A stretch of DNA of 35,766 bases from the IMG/VR virus record IMGVR_UViG_3300032020_000031, positions 1 to 35,766 of that record; one strand, 5' to 3'. The notes beneath the pieces are model-generated. The model did not search any database, had not been told where the DNA came from, and saw only the letters and a list, made by a program, of their open reading frames with translations. Both the position numbers and the translations under genes were made by a program. Source of the DNA: a virus. Positions 11,744-19,469 of the stretch are shown piece by piece (position 1 is the first letter of the stretch; every line of letters begins with the position of its first letter).

Positions 11744-13701
11744 GGGATATCTCCCACCTCCACCACGATGTCGTCGCCGCAGACGACCCCGTCCTCGACC
11801 GTTAATCCCTCCGCCTCGATCGAGCCGAGCGATATGAACGCCGGCTTGAAGTTGCTCTTCTCCTCGACGTAGTCGTAGAGGAGGTCCACCGCCTCGCGGC
11901 TCGTCTTCGCCGTCGTCGCGAGGATGCTATATTGAATGTGACCTTCGACCTGCTCCGTCGTGACGGACTCGATGGTGAAATCATCGTCGACGTCGTAGTC
12001 CTCGTGGTAGATGGGCTGCAGCATCCCGGGCCTCAGCCCGTGCTCGAACGTCTTGTAGCTGACGTCCTGCCCGATCGTCGTCGCACGATCGAGCATCGCG
12101 AGGACGATCGATATCCCCTGCTGCACCGTCTGCACCTGCGCGAGGTCCTCGTAGTGCTCGTAGATGCCGCTCCCGCCTTCGGCAGCCGCACGCGCGGCGA
12201 TCTCGGCGTCGTCCTGCGCGATGATGAAGTAGTCGACGTAGTCCGCCCCGACGAGCACGCGGATGTGCGCCCTGATTTTGTTGTAGTAGTCACCCTTCAA
12301 CGTCTTGCAGTCGAAATCGAAGTAGTTCGTCGGCGTGCCGCTGTCGATGCCGAAGGGCGCGGGCTTGTCGACGCGCTGATCGTACCTGAGCTCCTTGTAC
12401 ATATCCACGCGCCAGAGGTAATCGCCGCGCTTCACGATCTCGTCCAGCGCCTTCCGCATGGTGCAGTAGTTGTAGCCGGCGCTGCCGATCCCCGCTCCTT
12501 CCGGGATCGTGTAGACGCCGATGGCTTCGGTCGAAAGGTAAAGCCAATAGAGAGACCAGATGACGTGCGCCGCCACCTTGCTCGAGTAATTCCCTGCGAC
12601 GAGGCGGCGGTCGAAGACCTCCGCGAAGCCGAGGCACGACAGGTCGCTCTCGATCACGTTGTTGGAGAGCTTCGTCGTCTCCACCTTCTCGATCCTCCCG
12701 CCGAAGTAACGGTAATCCTTGACCTGATACTCGATCGCGTCCTCGAGCGGGTATTCGTCCGTCCAAGGGTCGTTCGAGAATCCCCATCCCGGAAGGTCGC
12801 CGGCCTCCTCGTACGGGGTGAAGATGCCATCATAATTGTTTGCGGTGGAATCGAAGGCAGTCGTCCCGGTCATCTCGTCGCACTTCCAGTAGGCGAGCAG
12901 GAACGCTTCGTCCCCGACGAGCCGTTCGAACTTGTCCGCGTCGATCGCCGCTTCGAGACGTGCGACCTCCCATAGTCGGACATCTGATGTATATTGGCTC
13001 GCCTGAGGGAACGGGAAGTACCCGTTCTCGACAAGCATACGGCCGCTGTTGGTCAAGGCAGTGCCGGAGGTTGTGTCGGTGTCATGGAGCGTGCCGTTGA
13101 TGTAGAATTTCCAGGTCGTCGTGCCGACGTCATCGTAATCCCAGGTGACGGTGAGCCGATAGGCAGTGGCCGACGAGAACTCGAAGGCCACATCGCTGTA
13201 TAGGTCTGCCTGATATTGGTTTCCGCCGATGTAGGAGAAGACATGAATCTTGAATCGGACTGGGTCATCCATCGTCGCCCTTCCGATAGCCATGTTGATA
13301 CCAAGGGTGTCTCCCCCGTCTGCCGCGACCGCGAGACCCGGCCAAGCGTCTGTGAACTCTCCCGCCTCGCGCACATTGAAGATGACTTCGAAAGTCCCCT
13401 CTTTCCATTGACTGGTTGACATGACGATGCTGGTTGCTGTGACAAACCCGTTGTTAATCTCGTACACCCATATCAGTCCGGGAGGTCCGATCTGCGTCAG
13501 AGGATCTATAGTCACGAGGACAGACTCGGTCCGCGCGTCGTCGTAGATGATGACCTCCTGCCCTCGCGTGAAGGAAGTCCCGGGCAGCGCCTCCCTGATC
13601 TTGAACCTCGCGGTATTCTGCCCCTTGAGCCGCTCGACGACGTTGATCGTGCCGGCGAGCGCGTGCCGGATCGTCCCGCCGATCTTCAACTTGACGGTCA
13701 A
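11740..13701 (-). CDS. Tail hub/baseplate protein with inserted LamG-like domain
   Basis: 653 residues from TTG 13701, which overlaps the tape-measure TGA as TTGA; the open frame continues to 14190 but lies inside the tape-measure gene. Residues 1-85 are a beta-rich tail-hub-like start (KLKIGGTIRHALAGTIN). Residues about 90-295 look like a concanavalin/LamG sandwich (TTTWKFYINGTLHDTDT, VRLWEVARLEAAID, AYWKCDEMTG). The rest resumes the hub-like sequence (GGRIEKVETTKLSNNVIESD, RKALDEIVKR). It probably forms the tail tip below the tape measure and carries a glycan-binding domain. Confidence 0.75.
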   Translation of the reverse strand: MTVKLKIGGTIRHALAGTINVVERLKGQNTARFKIREALPGTSFTRGQEVIIYDDARTESVLVTIDPLTQIGPPGLIWVYEINNGFVTATSIVMSTSQWKEGTFEVIFNVREAGEFTDAWPGLAVAADGGDTLGINMAIGRATMDDPVRFKIHVFSYIGGNQYQADLYSDVAFEFSSATAYRLTVTWDYDDVGTTTWKFYINGTLHDTDTTSGTALTNSGRMLVENGYFPFPQASQYTSDVRLWEVARLEAAIDADKFERLVGDEAFLLAYWKCDEMTGTTAFDSTANNYDGIFTPYEEAGDLPGWGFSNDPWTDEYPLEDAIEYQVKDYRYFGGRIEKVETTKLSNNVIESDLSCLGFAEVFDRRLVAGNYSSKVAAHVIWSLYWLYLSTEAIGVYTIPEGAGIGSAGYNYCTMRKALDEIVKRGDYLWRVDMYKELRYDQRVDKPAPFGIDSGTPTNYFDFDCKTLKGDYYNKIRAHIRVLVGADYVDYFIIAQDDAEIAARAAAEGGSGIYEHYEDLAQVQTVQQGISIVLAMLDRATTIGQDVSYKTFEHGLRPGMLQPIYHEDYDVDDDFTIESVTTEQVEGHIQYSILATTAKTSREAVDLLYDYVEEKSNFKPAFISLGSIEAEGLTVEDGVVCGDDIVVEVGDIP

Positions 13702-15263
13702 TGCCCCACGCCCCTGTACCGCATCTTCTGCGCGAGCTCGTTCATGATCAGGTCGACGTCCTTCGCTCCGTTGATGTTGAAAATGTAAGTGTTGCCGCCT
13801 CCGCCCACGCCTCCGAGCCGCTCGGCGAGATCGTCGAGTCTGGACTCGGTGAGCATTACTTCCGGTCCCTTCTCGGCTACCACCGCGAGGTGTGGCGTGA
13901 TCGCCCAGCCGCTCTCGCCGTAGAAACGGTAGAACGGCGGTCTGAGATGCGCGTTGAGCCTCATGCCTTCCTCGTTCCATATGTCGGCCCAATCGGCTGC
14001 CAGAGCCGCGCTTCCGATACTCCCGATCGTAGGAATGTCGAGCATCATGTAGACCTGCTCTTTCGTCAGGACGTTGCCGTGGCGGGAGAGCCAGGCATTT
14101 TCTCCTATCTGCTTGAATACGGCGTCCGAGGGCCACTTGCTCGCTTCCTCGATTTCGGGATATGATCGCGCCTGCTGCCAACGCTCCCAATCCACGGTTC
14201 CGGCGGGGATGGTCAGATAACTCGTTGCGAGACCGGTGTACTCGGCGCCTTGTACCGCTTCGCCTCCCGGGGCTGTGGCTACGGTAGCTCCGCCTACCTC
14301 TCCGGCGGCCGCTGGGGGGGCCGCTGGGGCCTCAGGCGGCGCCTCCGCCTTCGCTCCATACATCTCTGACAACACGTATGTAGCTGCGGCAGCGGCCCCC
14401 GCAACCCCTATGAAGATCAGTCCTGCGCCCGTCAGGCCGAGTCCGTAGGTCGCCGCGATGTTCATTATCCATTGCTTGGCCGCGAGAGCTACGAGTGCTC
14501 CTCCTATGATGGAGCACGCGAGCTTCACCTCCGGGCTCTTTGAAGTGAACGCGGCGAATATGAGGCCCAGAGCTCCGACGCCGGCCCCGACGGAGAAGAG
14601 CAGGCCGGCCTTGTCACTGCCGAGACTGGTCAGGCCTTCCTTAACTTTCCCGAGCGTGCTTCCGATGTCCATCCCTTGAAAGTTCTTCCACATCTTGCCC
14701 ATGCCGTCGATGCCGCTGACGACGGCAGGGATGACCGTCAGACCGGCCATCATCATCGAGTCGTTCAGATTGTTCTGCGAGATTCTCGCGCGCTCGTCGG
14801 AGAGTTCCGCGGCTTCCTTAGAGAGATTCAGTTTGTCGAGTGCGTCCTGTGCCTGAGCCGAATCCGCTCCGTACTTCTCGACCGCCTCATTGTAATCTTT
14901 CTGAGCCTGATCGACCGCCTCGGTCGCCCTCTTCGCGGCGAGGTTCGCCTTCTCGACGGCATACTGCTTCTTCTCGATGTTGTCGAAGGATTGATACAGG
15001 GAAAAAGCGGAGGTCGCCGTCTGGCTCATGCTGAGGGCCATGCCCTTGAAGCTGCCCTGCATCTCTGATCCGCTCTGCTTGACCGTCGAGGCGGTCCCTT
15101 TGAAGGTACCTTCCATCTCCGTGCCGCTTTGTTTGACGGTCCCAGCGGTCCCGCTCACCTCGTCCCCGAACTTCTTGACCTCGGTACCCGCCTGCTGCAG
15201 GCCCGCGGAGACCCCGCTGGCGTCGACCTTGATCGGGATGTTGATGCCTTCGAGCTCGACCAC
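13698..15263 (-). CDS. Tape measure protein
   Basis: 521 residues. The N-terminal region has a near-exact duplication (TVKQSGTEMEGTFKG and TVKQSGSEMQGSFKG), followed by a long Ala/Glu/Lys coiled coil (about 85-165). Hydrophobic segments follow at about 165-300 (LLFSVGAGVGALGLIFAAF, LACSIIGGALVALAA, LIFIGVAGAAAAATYVL), then a Pro/Ala linker and a globular C-terminus. This is the usual plan for tail-length rulers that also enter the host membrane. Its position after two tail chaperones confirms it. The modest length predicts a short tail, roughly 75-80 nm at 1.5 A per residue. Confidence 0.88.
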   Translation of the reverse strand: MVELEGINIPIKVDASGVSAGLQQAGTEVKKFGDEVSGTAGTVKQSGTEMEGTFKGTASTVKQSGSEMQGSFKGMALSMSQTATSAFSLYQSFDNIEKKQYAVEKANLAAKRATEAVDQAQKDYNEAVEKYGADSAQAQDALDKLNLSKEAAELSDERARISQNNLNDSMMMAGLTVIPAVVSGIDGMGKMWKNFQGMDIGSTLGKVKEGLTSLGSDKAGLLFSVGAGVGALGLIFAAFTSKSPEVKLACSIIGGALVALAAKQWIMNIAATYGLGLTGAGLIFIGVAGAAAAATYVLSEMYGAKAEAPPEAPAAPPAAAGEVGGATVATAPGGEAVQGAEYTGLATSYLTIPAGTVDWERWQQARSYPEIEEASKWPSDAVFKQIGENAWLSRHGNVLTKEQVYMMLDIPTIGSIGSAALAADWADIWNEEGMRLNAHLRPPFYRFYGESGWAITPHLAVVAEKGPEVMLTESRLDDLAERLGGVGGGGNTYIFNINGAKDVDLIMNELAQKMRYRGVGH

Positions 15264-15265
15264 GT

Positions 15266-15592
15266 TCAGCCCTCCCTCGTGCCGCCGAAGGCAGCGTGCA
15301 GGCTCAAGACCATCCGTTGCATCTGCTCCGGGCTCATCTGGCTTCCCGTCCCGGACTCCTTTCCACTATCGTAATGCGGCATGAACTCCTCGATTTTGTA
15401 GGGCACGGACTTCTTCTTCTCGTTCCGGAAGATGTTCGCGAGGGCCCACACTGGCAGCGCCGCACGCCGGTCATCGCGCGCCTCCTTCTCCCTCCATCGC
15501 CGGCGCAGTGCGAGGTACTCGCGGGGAGTGAGCCGTCCCATCTCCTCCCGGCTCAGCCCGAGTTCGACGCGCCCGAACGACCAGATGCTCAT
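15266..15592 (-). CDS. Tail assembly chaperone, downstream (T-type) frame
   Basis: 108 residues if started at ATG 15592 (MSIWSFGRVE). The segment LGLSREEMGRLTPREYLALR is typical of the second tail chaperone frame before tape-measure genes. Its frame is exactly -1 relative to the upstream chaperone and stays open back through the slippery site at 15613-15619, so the main product may be a 210-residue fusion. In the lambda model the G and GT proteins load the tail tube on the tape measure and are absent from the virion. Confidence 0.78.
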   Translation of the reverse strand: MSIWSFGRVELGLSREEMGRLTPREYLALRRRWREKEARDDRRAALPVWALANIFRNEKKKSVPYKIEEFMPHYDSGKESGTGSQMSPEQMQRMVLSLHAAFGGTREG

Positions 15593-15897
15593 CCAGTCGG
15601 TCGGGGTGTCGCGTTTTTTGCTTCCGCCTCCGGCCTCGCCCCAGTGATCATCTCGTCAACGAAGGCTCTGATCGCCGCTGCATTCTTCATCGTCAGCATC
15701 GAGCCGACCTGCTCGAGCGTGACGTCCGGCACCTGGATCTTCATGCCGCACCAGACGAGCATCCTCAAGTCCTTCATCGATTTCTCGTCATATTGCTCGT
15801 AGGTCCGACCAGTGTTCTCCTCCCAGAGCACGAGGGCGTTCAGGTCGAAGTGGAACTGCCTCAGACGGGGGTCGAATTTCTCTTCCTTCTTAGGCAT
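15589..15897 (-). CDS. Tail assembly chaperone, upstream (G-type) protein
   Basis: 102 residues from ATG 15897 (MPKKEEKFDP). The body FDLNALVLWEENTGRTYEQY followed by LEQVGSMLTMKNAAAIRAFV matches phage tail chaperones that follow the tail-tube gene. Codons 93-95 form the A-AAA-AAC slippery site, and a minority of ribosomes would shift to make a fusion with the next frame. The TGA at 15589-15591 overlaps the ATG of the downstream frame as ATGA. Confidence 0.82.
   Translation of the reverse strand: MPKKEEKFDPRLRQFHFDLNALVLWEENTGRTYEQYDEKSMKDLRMLVWCGMKIQVPDVTLEQVGSMLTMKNAAAIRAFVDEMITGARPEAEAKNATPRPTG
15613..15619 (-). promoter_or_regulatory. Programmed -1 ribosomal frameshift site
   Basis: The minus strand reads GCA AAA AAC in the frame of the upstream chaperone, giving the canonical slippery heptamer A-AAA-AAC. 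After a -1 slip the next codons encode RDTPTDW and enter the frame of the downstream chaperone at its Met. A possible downstream stem pairs CGACC with GGTCG. Confidence 0.75.
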
Positions 15898-15907
15898 CCG
15901 ATCCCCC

Positions 15908-16621
15908 TCAGGCCGCCGCTCTTGCGACGTGGATGGTGTAGGTCTTCGCAATCTTGCTGGTTTCCTTGACCTCGATGGTGACGTCTGTCACGCTTCCTGG
16001 GGCGCCTAATGCGATCGCACTTGATGGGACGCCGGACGCAACAACATTACCATCGACCTTGATGACGCCTAATGTCGCAGTCGGCGTCACCGTAACGGTC
16101 GCCGTCCCGGTCGCGACCTCGAGCACGTATTCGAGGATTGCCTGCGCTGCCGCCGGAACTAGAGTACCGGTAGACCAGGTCATGAACGGCGTCGTCAACC
16201 CGGCCGAGTATGTCAGGTTCAAGGTCGGCTTTCCGGATATCCTTACCGTAGCCGAGAACGAGACTTTCTCCTCGCCCGACCCGAAGATCTTCAGGTTCTT
16301 GACGAACGCCGTGAACGACCACTGCGTCGCCAAGGCCGCTGGGAAGTCTATCGTGAACGACTGCATCGTTCCGGCCAGGTAGTCCGCGTTCAGGCCTATC
16401 TGCCCGTCCGTATCCCCCGGGATGAAGTTGCCCTCGATGTCTACCGATCCGGCGTCTCTCAGTCCCTGCGCGATCTCCTTGAAGCCATAGGGCGAGTCGT
16501 TGCTCGTCATGTCGATCTCGCCCGAAGTGAGTTCCACGCCGCCGACCTTCATCATCTCCGCTATCTTGGTCCCATTGCGCTTCAGCATCACGCCGAAGGC
16601 GCTTTTCCCTTCGCTTGCCAT
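15908..16621 (-). CDS. Major tail tube protein with C-terminal cadherin-like domain
   Basis: 237 residues from ATG 16621 (MASEGKSAFG). The N-terminal about 150 residues fit a tail-tube beta barrel (VGGVELTSGEIDMTSNDSPY). The C-terminal about 80 residues match the cadherin-like beta-sandwich family (VTVTPTATLGVIKVDGNVVA, then ALGAPGSVTDVTIEVKE, then TYTIHVARA), which in tube proteins projects from the tail surface. It sits between the tail terminator and the chaperones, the standard order. Confidence 0.85.
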   Translation of the reverse strand: MASEGKSAFGVMLKRNGTKIAEMMKVGGVELTSGEIDMTSNDSPYGFKEIAQGLRDAGSVDIEGNFIPGDTDGQIGLNADYLAGTMQSFTIDFPAALATQWSFTAFVKNLKIFGSGEEKVSFSATVRISGKPTLNLTYSAGLTTPFMTWSTGTLVPAAAQAILEYVLEVATGTATVTVTPTATLGVIKVDGNVVASGVPSSAIALGAPGSVTDVTIEVKETSKIAKTYTIHVARAAA

Positions 16622-16638
16622 GTTTACCTCCTCATCTC

Positions 16639-17025
16639 CTAATCTTCCTTCCTGTGTTCCACTCCGTAATTCTGACTGACATTGACCAGATTCTTCTCCC
16701 ACCCCATCGGTATGACCGACTGCGATGCCCAGATGCTCAGGTAGAACGTCGAGCCGATTGTCGTGTTCGTGATGCCGTCGAGCAGATCCTCGATCTCCTG
16801 CAGCTTTGCTCTCACTGTCGAATACACACTGCCTCTCGCGACGACCTGCAGTCCCGGTCTCATGAGCTTCTTGCCGTCATGCGTCCATATGGGGATCTTA
16901 CCGGCGTACTCGTAGAGGCAGACGCAACTCTCGGGACTGTCCGGCATGAAGCCGACGAAGATATCCGTGTCGACCGTGCCGACGCCTTTGTCCTTGAGGT
17001 ACACTGCCATCTCACTCAACATCAT
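16639..17025 (-). CDS. Tail terminator protein
   Basis: 128 residues. The helical start (MMLSEMAVYLKDKGVGTVDT), the strand KIPIWTHDGKKLMRPGLQVV and the pattern AKLQEIEDLLDGI fit phage tail-terminator/minor capsid proteins that cap the tail tube before head joining. It is placed between the tail-completion protein and the tail tube. Its ATG overlaps the upstream stop as ATGA. Confidence 0.75.
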   Translation of the reverse strand: MMLSEMAVYLKDKGVGTVDTDIFVGFMPDSPESCVCLYEYAGKIPIWTHDGKKLMRPGLQVVARGSVYSTVRAKLQEIEDLLDGITNTTIGSTFYLSIWASQSVIPMGWEKNLVNVSQNYGVEHRKED

Positions 17026-17222
17026 CCGACCGCCTCCTCGATCGCCGTAGCGATCCGCTCCGCGATGCGGGCGGGGATTGTCGGCGCTATCCGATTCGCC
17101 GGATCCTCCATGAACTTCGCCTTGCCCCCCTGCCCGTACGGGGGATCGTGCCTCGCCTGGAGATTCTCGTGGACGTACGGCCCATAGGTGACCGGGCAGA
17201 CGATCCGCATGACGATCTTCAC
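17022..17222 (-). CDS. HK97 gp10-like tail-completion protein, C-terminal half
   Basis: 66 residues from GTG 17222 (MKIVMRIVCP). VTYGPYVHENLQARHDPPYG followed by GGKAKFMEDPANRIAPTIPA is the second half of the gp10-like fold, where YAPYVHE and KF(M/L)xxP are hallmarks. It lies in the -1 frame relative to the N-terminal half, with a GTGA overlap. Either the two parts are made separately by coupled re-initiation and assemble, or the gene is split by a frameshift mutation or a programmed shift. No clear slippery heptamer was seen. Confidence 0.7.
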   Translation of the reverse strand: MKIVMRIVCPVTYGPYVHENLQARHDPPYGQGGKAKFMEDPANRIAPTIPARIAERIATAIEEAVG

Positions 17223-17434
17223 GCTTCGACCTCCGGCTCCTCGGCCTTGATGTTCCTCCGCAGGTGTCCGCTCTTGTGCGGGCATTCGCCCTTCATCTCG
17301 GTCTCCATCTCGAGCCCTGTATCCCGGAGGCCTTCGATCGCTCCCTTGACGATCGCATTCTCTAGCTTCGGCCCGAGTTGATCGAGGACCTTGTCGATGC
17401 CTTCCACTCCGATCTGCACGAAGATCCCAGGCAT
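17219..17434 (-). CDS. HK97 gp10-like tail-completion protein, N-terminal half
   Basis: 71 residues from ATG 17434 (MPGIFVQIGV). The sequence VLDQLGPKLENAIVKGAIEG then ECPHKSGHLRRNIKAE is the first half of the gp10-like family, whose P-x-x-(T/S)GxLRRSI motif is clear. The frame stops just where family members continue into the strand and the YAPYVHE motif, which are present in the following overlapping ORF. A joined product would be about 137 residues, the normal family length. Confidence 0.72.
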   Translation of the reverse strand: MPGIFVQIGVEGIDKVLDQLGPKLENAIVKGAIEGLRDTGLEMETEMKGECPHKSGHLRRNIKAEEPEVEA

Positions 17435-17739
17435 CAGGCGTACACCACCTTGTAGATCGCGATCCCGCATCCGTCGTAGACCGTGCCGACGTCGATGATC
17501 TCCGGCTTGCTGGAATCGGGGAGCGTTATCTGGCTCGTCACGGCGATTTCAGTATCAGGGCTGAGATATATCCGGGCGGTCGACGCGACCTGCTGACCGT
17601 CCTTCGCGATCGTCATTCGCCGGCGAAACTCGACGCGGGCGGCGACACTTGCGGGTGCGCCATATGTCGGCCTCGCCCCTGAGAATCCTGTCCTCGCCGC
17701 GACCTGCACCGTCTGATTGAAAAAGCCCTGAACGCTCAC
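17434..17739 (-). CDS. Head closure / head-tail connector protein
   Basis: 101 residues starting MSVQGFFNQT. The beta-rich pattern (FFNQTVQVAART, ASVAARVEFRRRMTIAKDGQ, ARIYLSPDTEI) is typical of small head-completion stoppers located between the DUF4054-like adaptor and the gp10-like protein. A parS-like palindrome lies within this gene at 17614-17629. The start overlaps the upstream stop. Confidence 0.7.
   Translation of the reverse strand: MSVQGFFNQTVQVAARTGFSGARPTYGAPASVAARVEFRRRMTIAKDGQQVASTARIYLSPDTEIAVTSQITLPDSSKPEIIDVGTVYDGCGIAIYKVVYA
17614..17629. promoter_or_regulatory. Candidate ParB-binding palindrome (parS-like site 3)
   Basis: CATTCGCCGGCGAAAC keeps the 12-bp core TTCGCCGGCGAA and the right-hand GAAAC of the perfect site, with two changes on the left. 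It lies inside the head-closure gene. Confidence 0.4.
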
Positions 17740-18167
17740 TCGATGTCCTCCTCCTCGCTCGTGTACTTCGGGGTCGCGGACTGATCGAGCTGCATCGCAG
17801 CCATTGCATGGTCGGTCCGCTTCTGCTCCTCGACAGTGTCGGAGCTGGCAGAGGGTCCTGATTGCAGTAGGAGGACCGAGCGGTACTCGATGAGATACGA
17901 AGTCGCTCCGGACTCCTTTGAATAGGAATAGTCGCCGATGCTCTCGCTCTTCATCGCCCCGCGTCCGAGCGCGACCGACTCGTAGAGATGACAGATGAGA
18001 AGAGCGTGGGCGTGATCGAAGAGGGTGGAATCCAGGCCGGGATCCTCCTTGTCGAGGATCGCTTTGGCGACCGCGCTGAGGCGTGAGAAGACGGCCTTCG
18101 TGAAGTCCTTCTCGTCGTCCACTTCGAAGGGTGATATCTCCGTAATCATCGCTGCCGTGACCGTCAT
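17736..18167 (-). CDS. Head-tail adaptor (DUF4054/gp6-like)
   Basis: 143 residues from ATG 18167 (MTVTAAMITE), preceded by GGTGG. Helical pattern: FTKAVFSRLSAVAKAILDKE, then LFDHAHALLICHLYESVALG, then SYSKESGATSYLIEYRSVLL, matching head-tail adaptors that bind below the portal. The C-terminus is acidic (TSEEEDIE). The upstream open frame to 18236 runs through the terminator-like region and is unlikely to be coding. Confidence 0.75.
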   Translation of the reverse strand: MTVTAAMITEISPFEVDDEKDFTKAVFSRLSAVAKAILDKEDPGLDSTLFDHAHALLICHLYESVALGRGAMKSESIGDYSYSKESGATSYLIEYRSVLLLQSGPSASSDTVEEQKRTDHAMAAMQLDQSATPKYTSEEEDIE

Positions 18168-18170
18168 GTC

Positions 18171-18243
18171 GCCACCTGATGAAAGTCTGCGCCGGACTTC
18201 CCCCGGCGCTGGGGCGTTGCGAAAAAAGTATCGCAAAAAGGGT
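18171..18243 (-). terminator. Terminator/attenuator downstream of the major capsid gene
   Basis: Directly after the capsid stop the minus strand reads CCCTTTTTGCGATACTTTTTTCGCAA: two T runs and an inverted repeat TTGCGA/TCGCAA. Next comes a hairpin with stem GCGCCGG/CCGGCGC. Archaeal RNA polymerase would partly terminate here, lowering expression of connectors and tail genes relative to capsid. Confidence 0.6.
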
Positions 18244-19080
18244 TTAGGTGATGACGGCCGTCAAGACGTAGGCTGCCATGTTGAGGTTGCCGGATGTCTT
18301 CAGTATCGGTGCGATGCATTGCCTGAACACATCGATCTGCCAGACCTCGCCGCCTTCCATCTTGTCTTCCTGCCGCACCTTGACCGGCCCGACGCCGTAT
18401 GCCACCGCCGGAGCCTGTGAGCATCCGACAATGACGGTCTTCGCGGTCAGGAACGAGGAGACAAAGATGTCTATGTTGTATCCCGGCACCTTGACGAGAG
18501 CTCCCGCTTTTTCAGCCGCCCCGAGGTTTCCTGACCCAGTTATGTCCGCGTTGCCGCAGTAGATCGCCCATACCGCTGGGGTCATGATGCAGAAGTCGGC
18601 CTTGAACGGCCTGCACGCTGCGATTGCCGTTCCGATGTCCGCGAGGGGATGCCCCGCGTTCCAGACCGCTACTGCCGCACCTGTCTGAGGACTCGTCTGC
18701 AAAGCAGTTACGACTTTCTTGTCCAGAATGTACGCCAGCCTCGAGGCCGATGCGGTCTTCTGAAGCGCAAGCGGATCGCCGGCCTTTGACTTGTACCGCG
18801 CTTCGTCGCTCACGCCGAGTTTCACCCGGTCCTTCTTCAGATCGAAGGACACATTGGTGAAATCGGACCCTGCGACCAGACCGTACTCCCATTCCTTCAG
18901 ATCCTCGTCACCTTCCGGGATCGACTGGATCGGGATCGTCGCCGTCAGTTCTGGGACCGAGACCTGGACCGCGAGTTTCACCAGGTCCGAGATCTCCAAT
19001 TGCTTCTGCAGAACGCCCAGAACGATGTTCTTGGCGTCAAGACTGCCAGAGATGTCAGTTGCTGTTGTCATTCCGCCCAT
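18244..19080 (-). CDS. Major capsid protein (HK97 fold)
   Basis: 278 residues. The central and C-terminal regions show features common to small HK97-type capsid proteins: ATIPIQSIPEGDEDLKEWEY near the N-arm/E-loop, FDLKKDRVKLGVSDEARYKS, a helical spine (LALQKTASASRLAYILDKKV), FCIMTPAVWAIYCG and a beta-rich end with GGEVWQIDVFRQCIAPIL. It follows the cement protein and the protease-scaffold, the canonical order. At 278 residues there is no long delta domain left, consistent with a separate scaffold. The ATG is at 19080; an alternative is ATG 19071. Confidence 0.87.
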   Translation of the reverse strand: MGGMTTATDISGSLDAKNIVLGVLQKQLEISDLVKLAVQVSVPELTATIPIQSIPEGDEDLKEWEYGLVAGSDFTNVSFDLKKDRVKLGVSDEARYKSKAGDPLALQKTASASRLAYILDKKVVTALQTSPQTGAAVAVWNAGHPLADIGTAIAACRPFKADFCIMTPAVWAIYCGNADITGSGNLGAAEKAGALVKVPGYNIDIFVSSFLTAKTVIVGCSQAPAVAYGVGPVKVRQEDKMEGGEVWQIDVFRQCIAPILKTSGNLNMAAYVLTAVIT

Positions 19081-19081
19081 C

Positions 19082-19465
19082 TCACATCACCCCGACATAG
19101 ATGGTCCCCTGACCACCGCTTGCGAACGCCGTCAACGCTGTCCCTACGACAGTGTACGCGACAGTCGTTTCGGTTATCGTTCCCGCATCCGCGACGAATC
19201 CGGTCGTGCCGGCTATCACCAGAGCGCCCTTCGCAATCGCCGCCGCGGTCGCCTTGACCTCGACAGGACCTTTGATGACGACACGAACCAACTCCGCCGC
19301 CCCTGAGGCCCCATCCAAAGCCACGCCGAACGTACCACAGTCGGCAGTCGTGACAGGGTCCCAGAAGCCGTCGCTCTCGAGGTGAACAACGTCGCCCTTC
19401 ACGATGGCGATACCCGATGTCACCTCGAGAACGATGCACTCTCCTTTCAGATCTCCCGATGTCAT
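19082..19465 (-). CDS. Capsid cement/decoration protein (DUF2190-like)
   Basis: 127 residues, Gly/Ala/Thr/Val-rich. The pattern GIAIVKGDVVHLESDGFWDP, then FGVALDGASGAAELVRVVIK, then AIAKGALVIAGTTGFVADAG is characteristic of DUF2190-type proteins that stabilise the capsid between protease-scaffold and major capsid genes. It ends one base before the capsid start. Confidence 0.82.
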   Translation of the reverse strand: MTSGDLKGECIVLEVTSGIAIVKGDVVHLESDGFWDPVTTADCGTFGVALDGASGAAELVRVVIKGPVEVKATAAAIAKGALVIAGTTGFVADAGTITETTVAYTVVGTALTAFASGGQGTIYVGVM

Positions 19466-19469
19466 GTGC

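Noticed and set aside
11932-12975. A 347-codon plus-strand ORF opposite the tail hub gene
   Set aside because: Antisense shadow with repetitive Asp/Val/Arg composition; the minus-strand product is consistent with a tail protein in the correct gene order.
13702-14190. An upstream extension of the tail hub ORF to 816 codons
   Set aside because: The extra 163 codons lie entirely within the tape-measure gene in another frame and are Arg-rich; TTG 13701 with TTGA overlap is the natural start.
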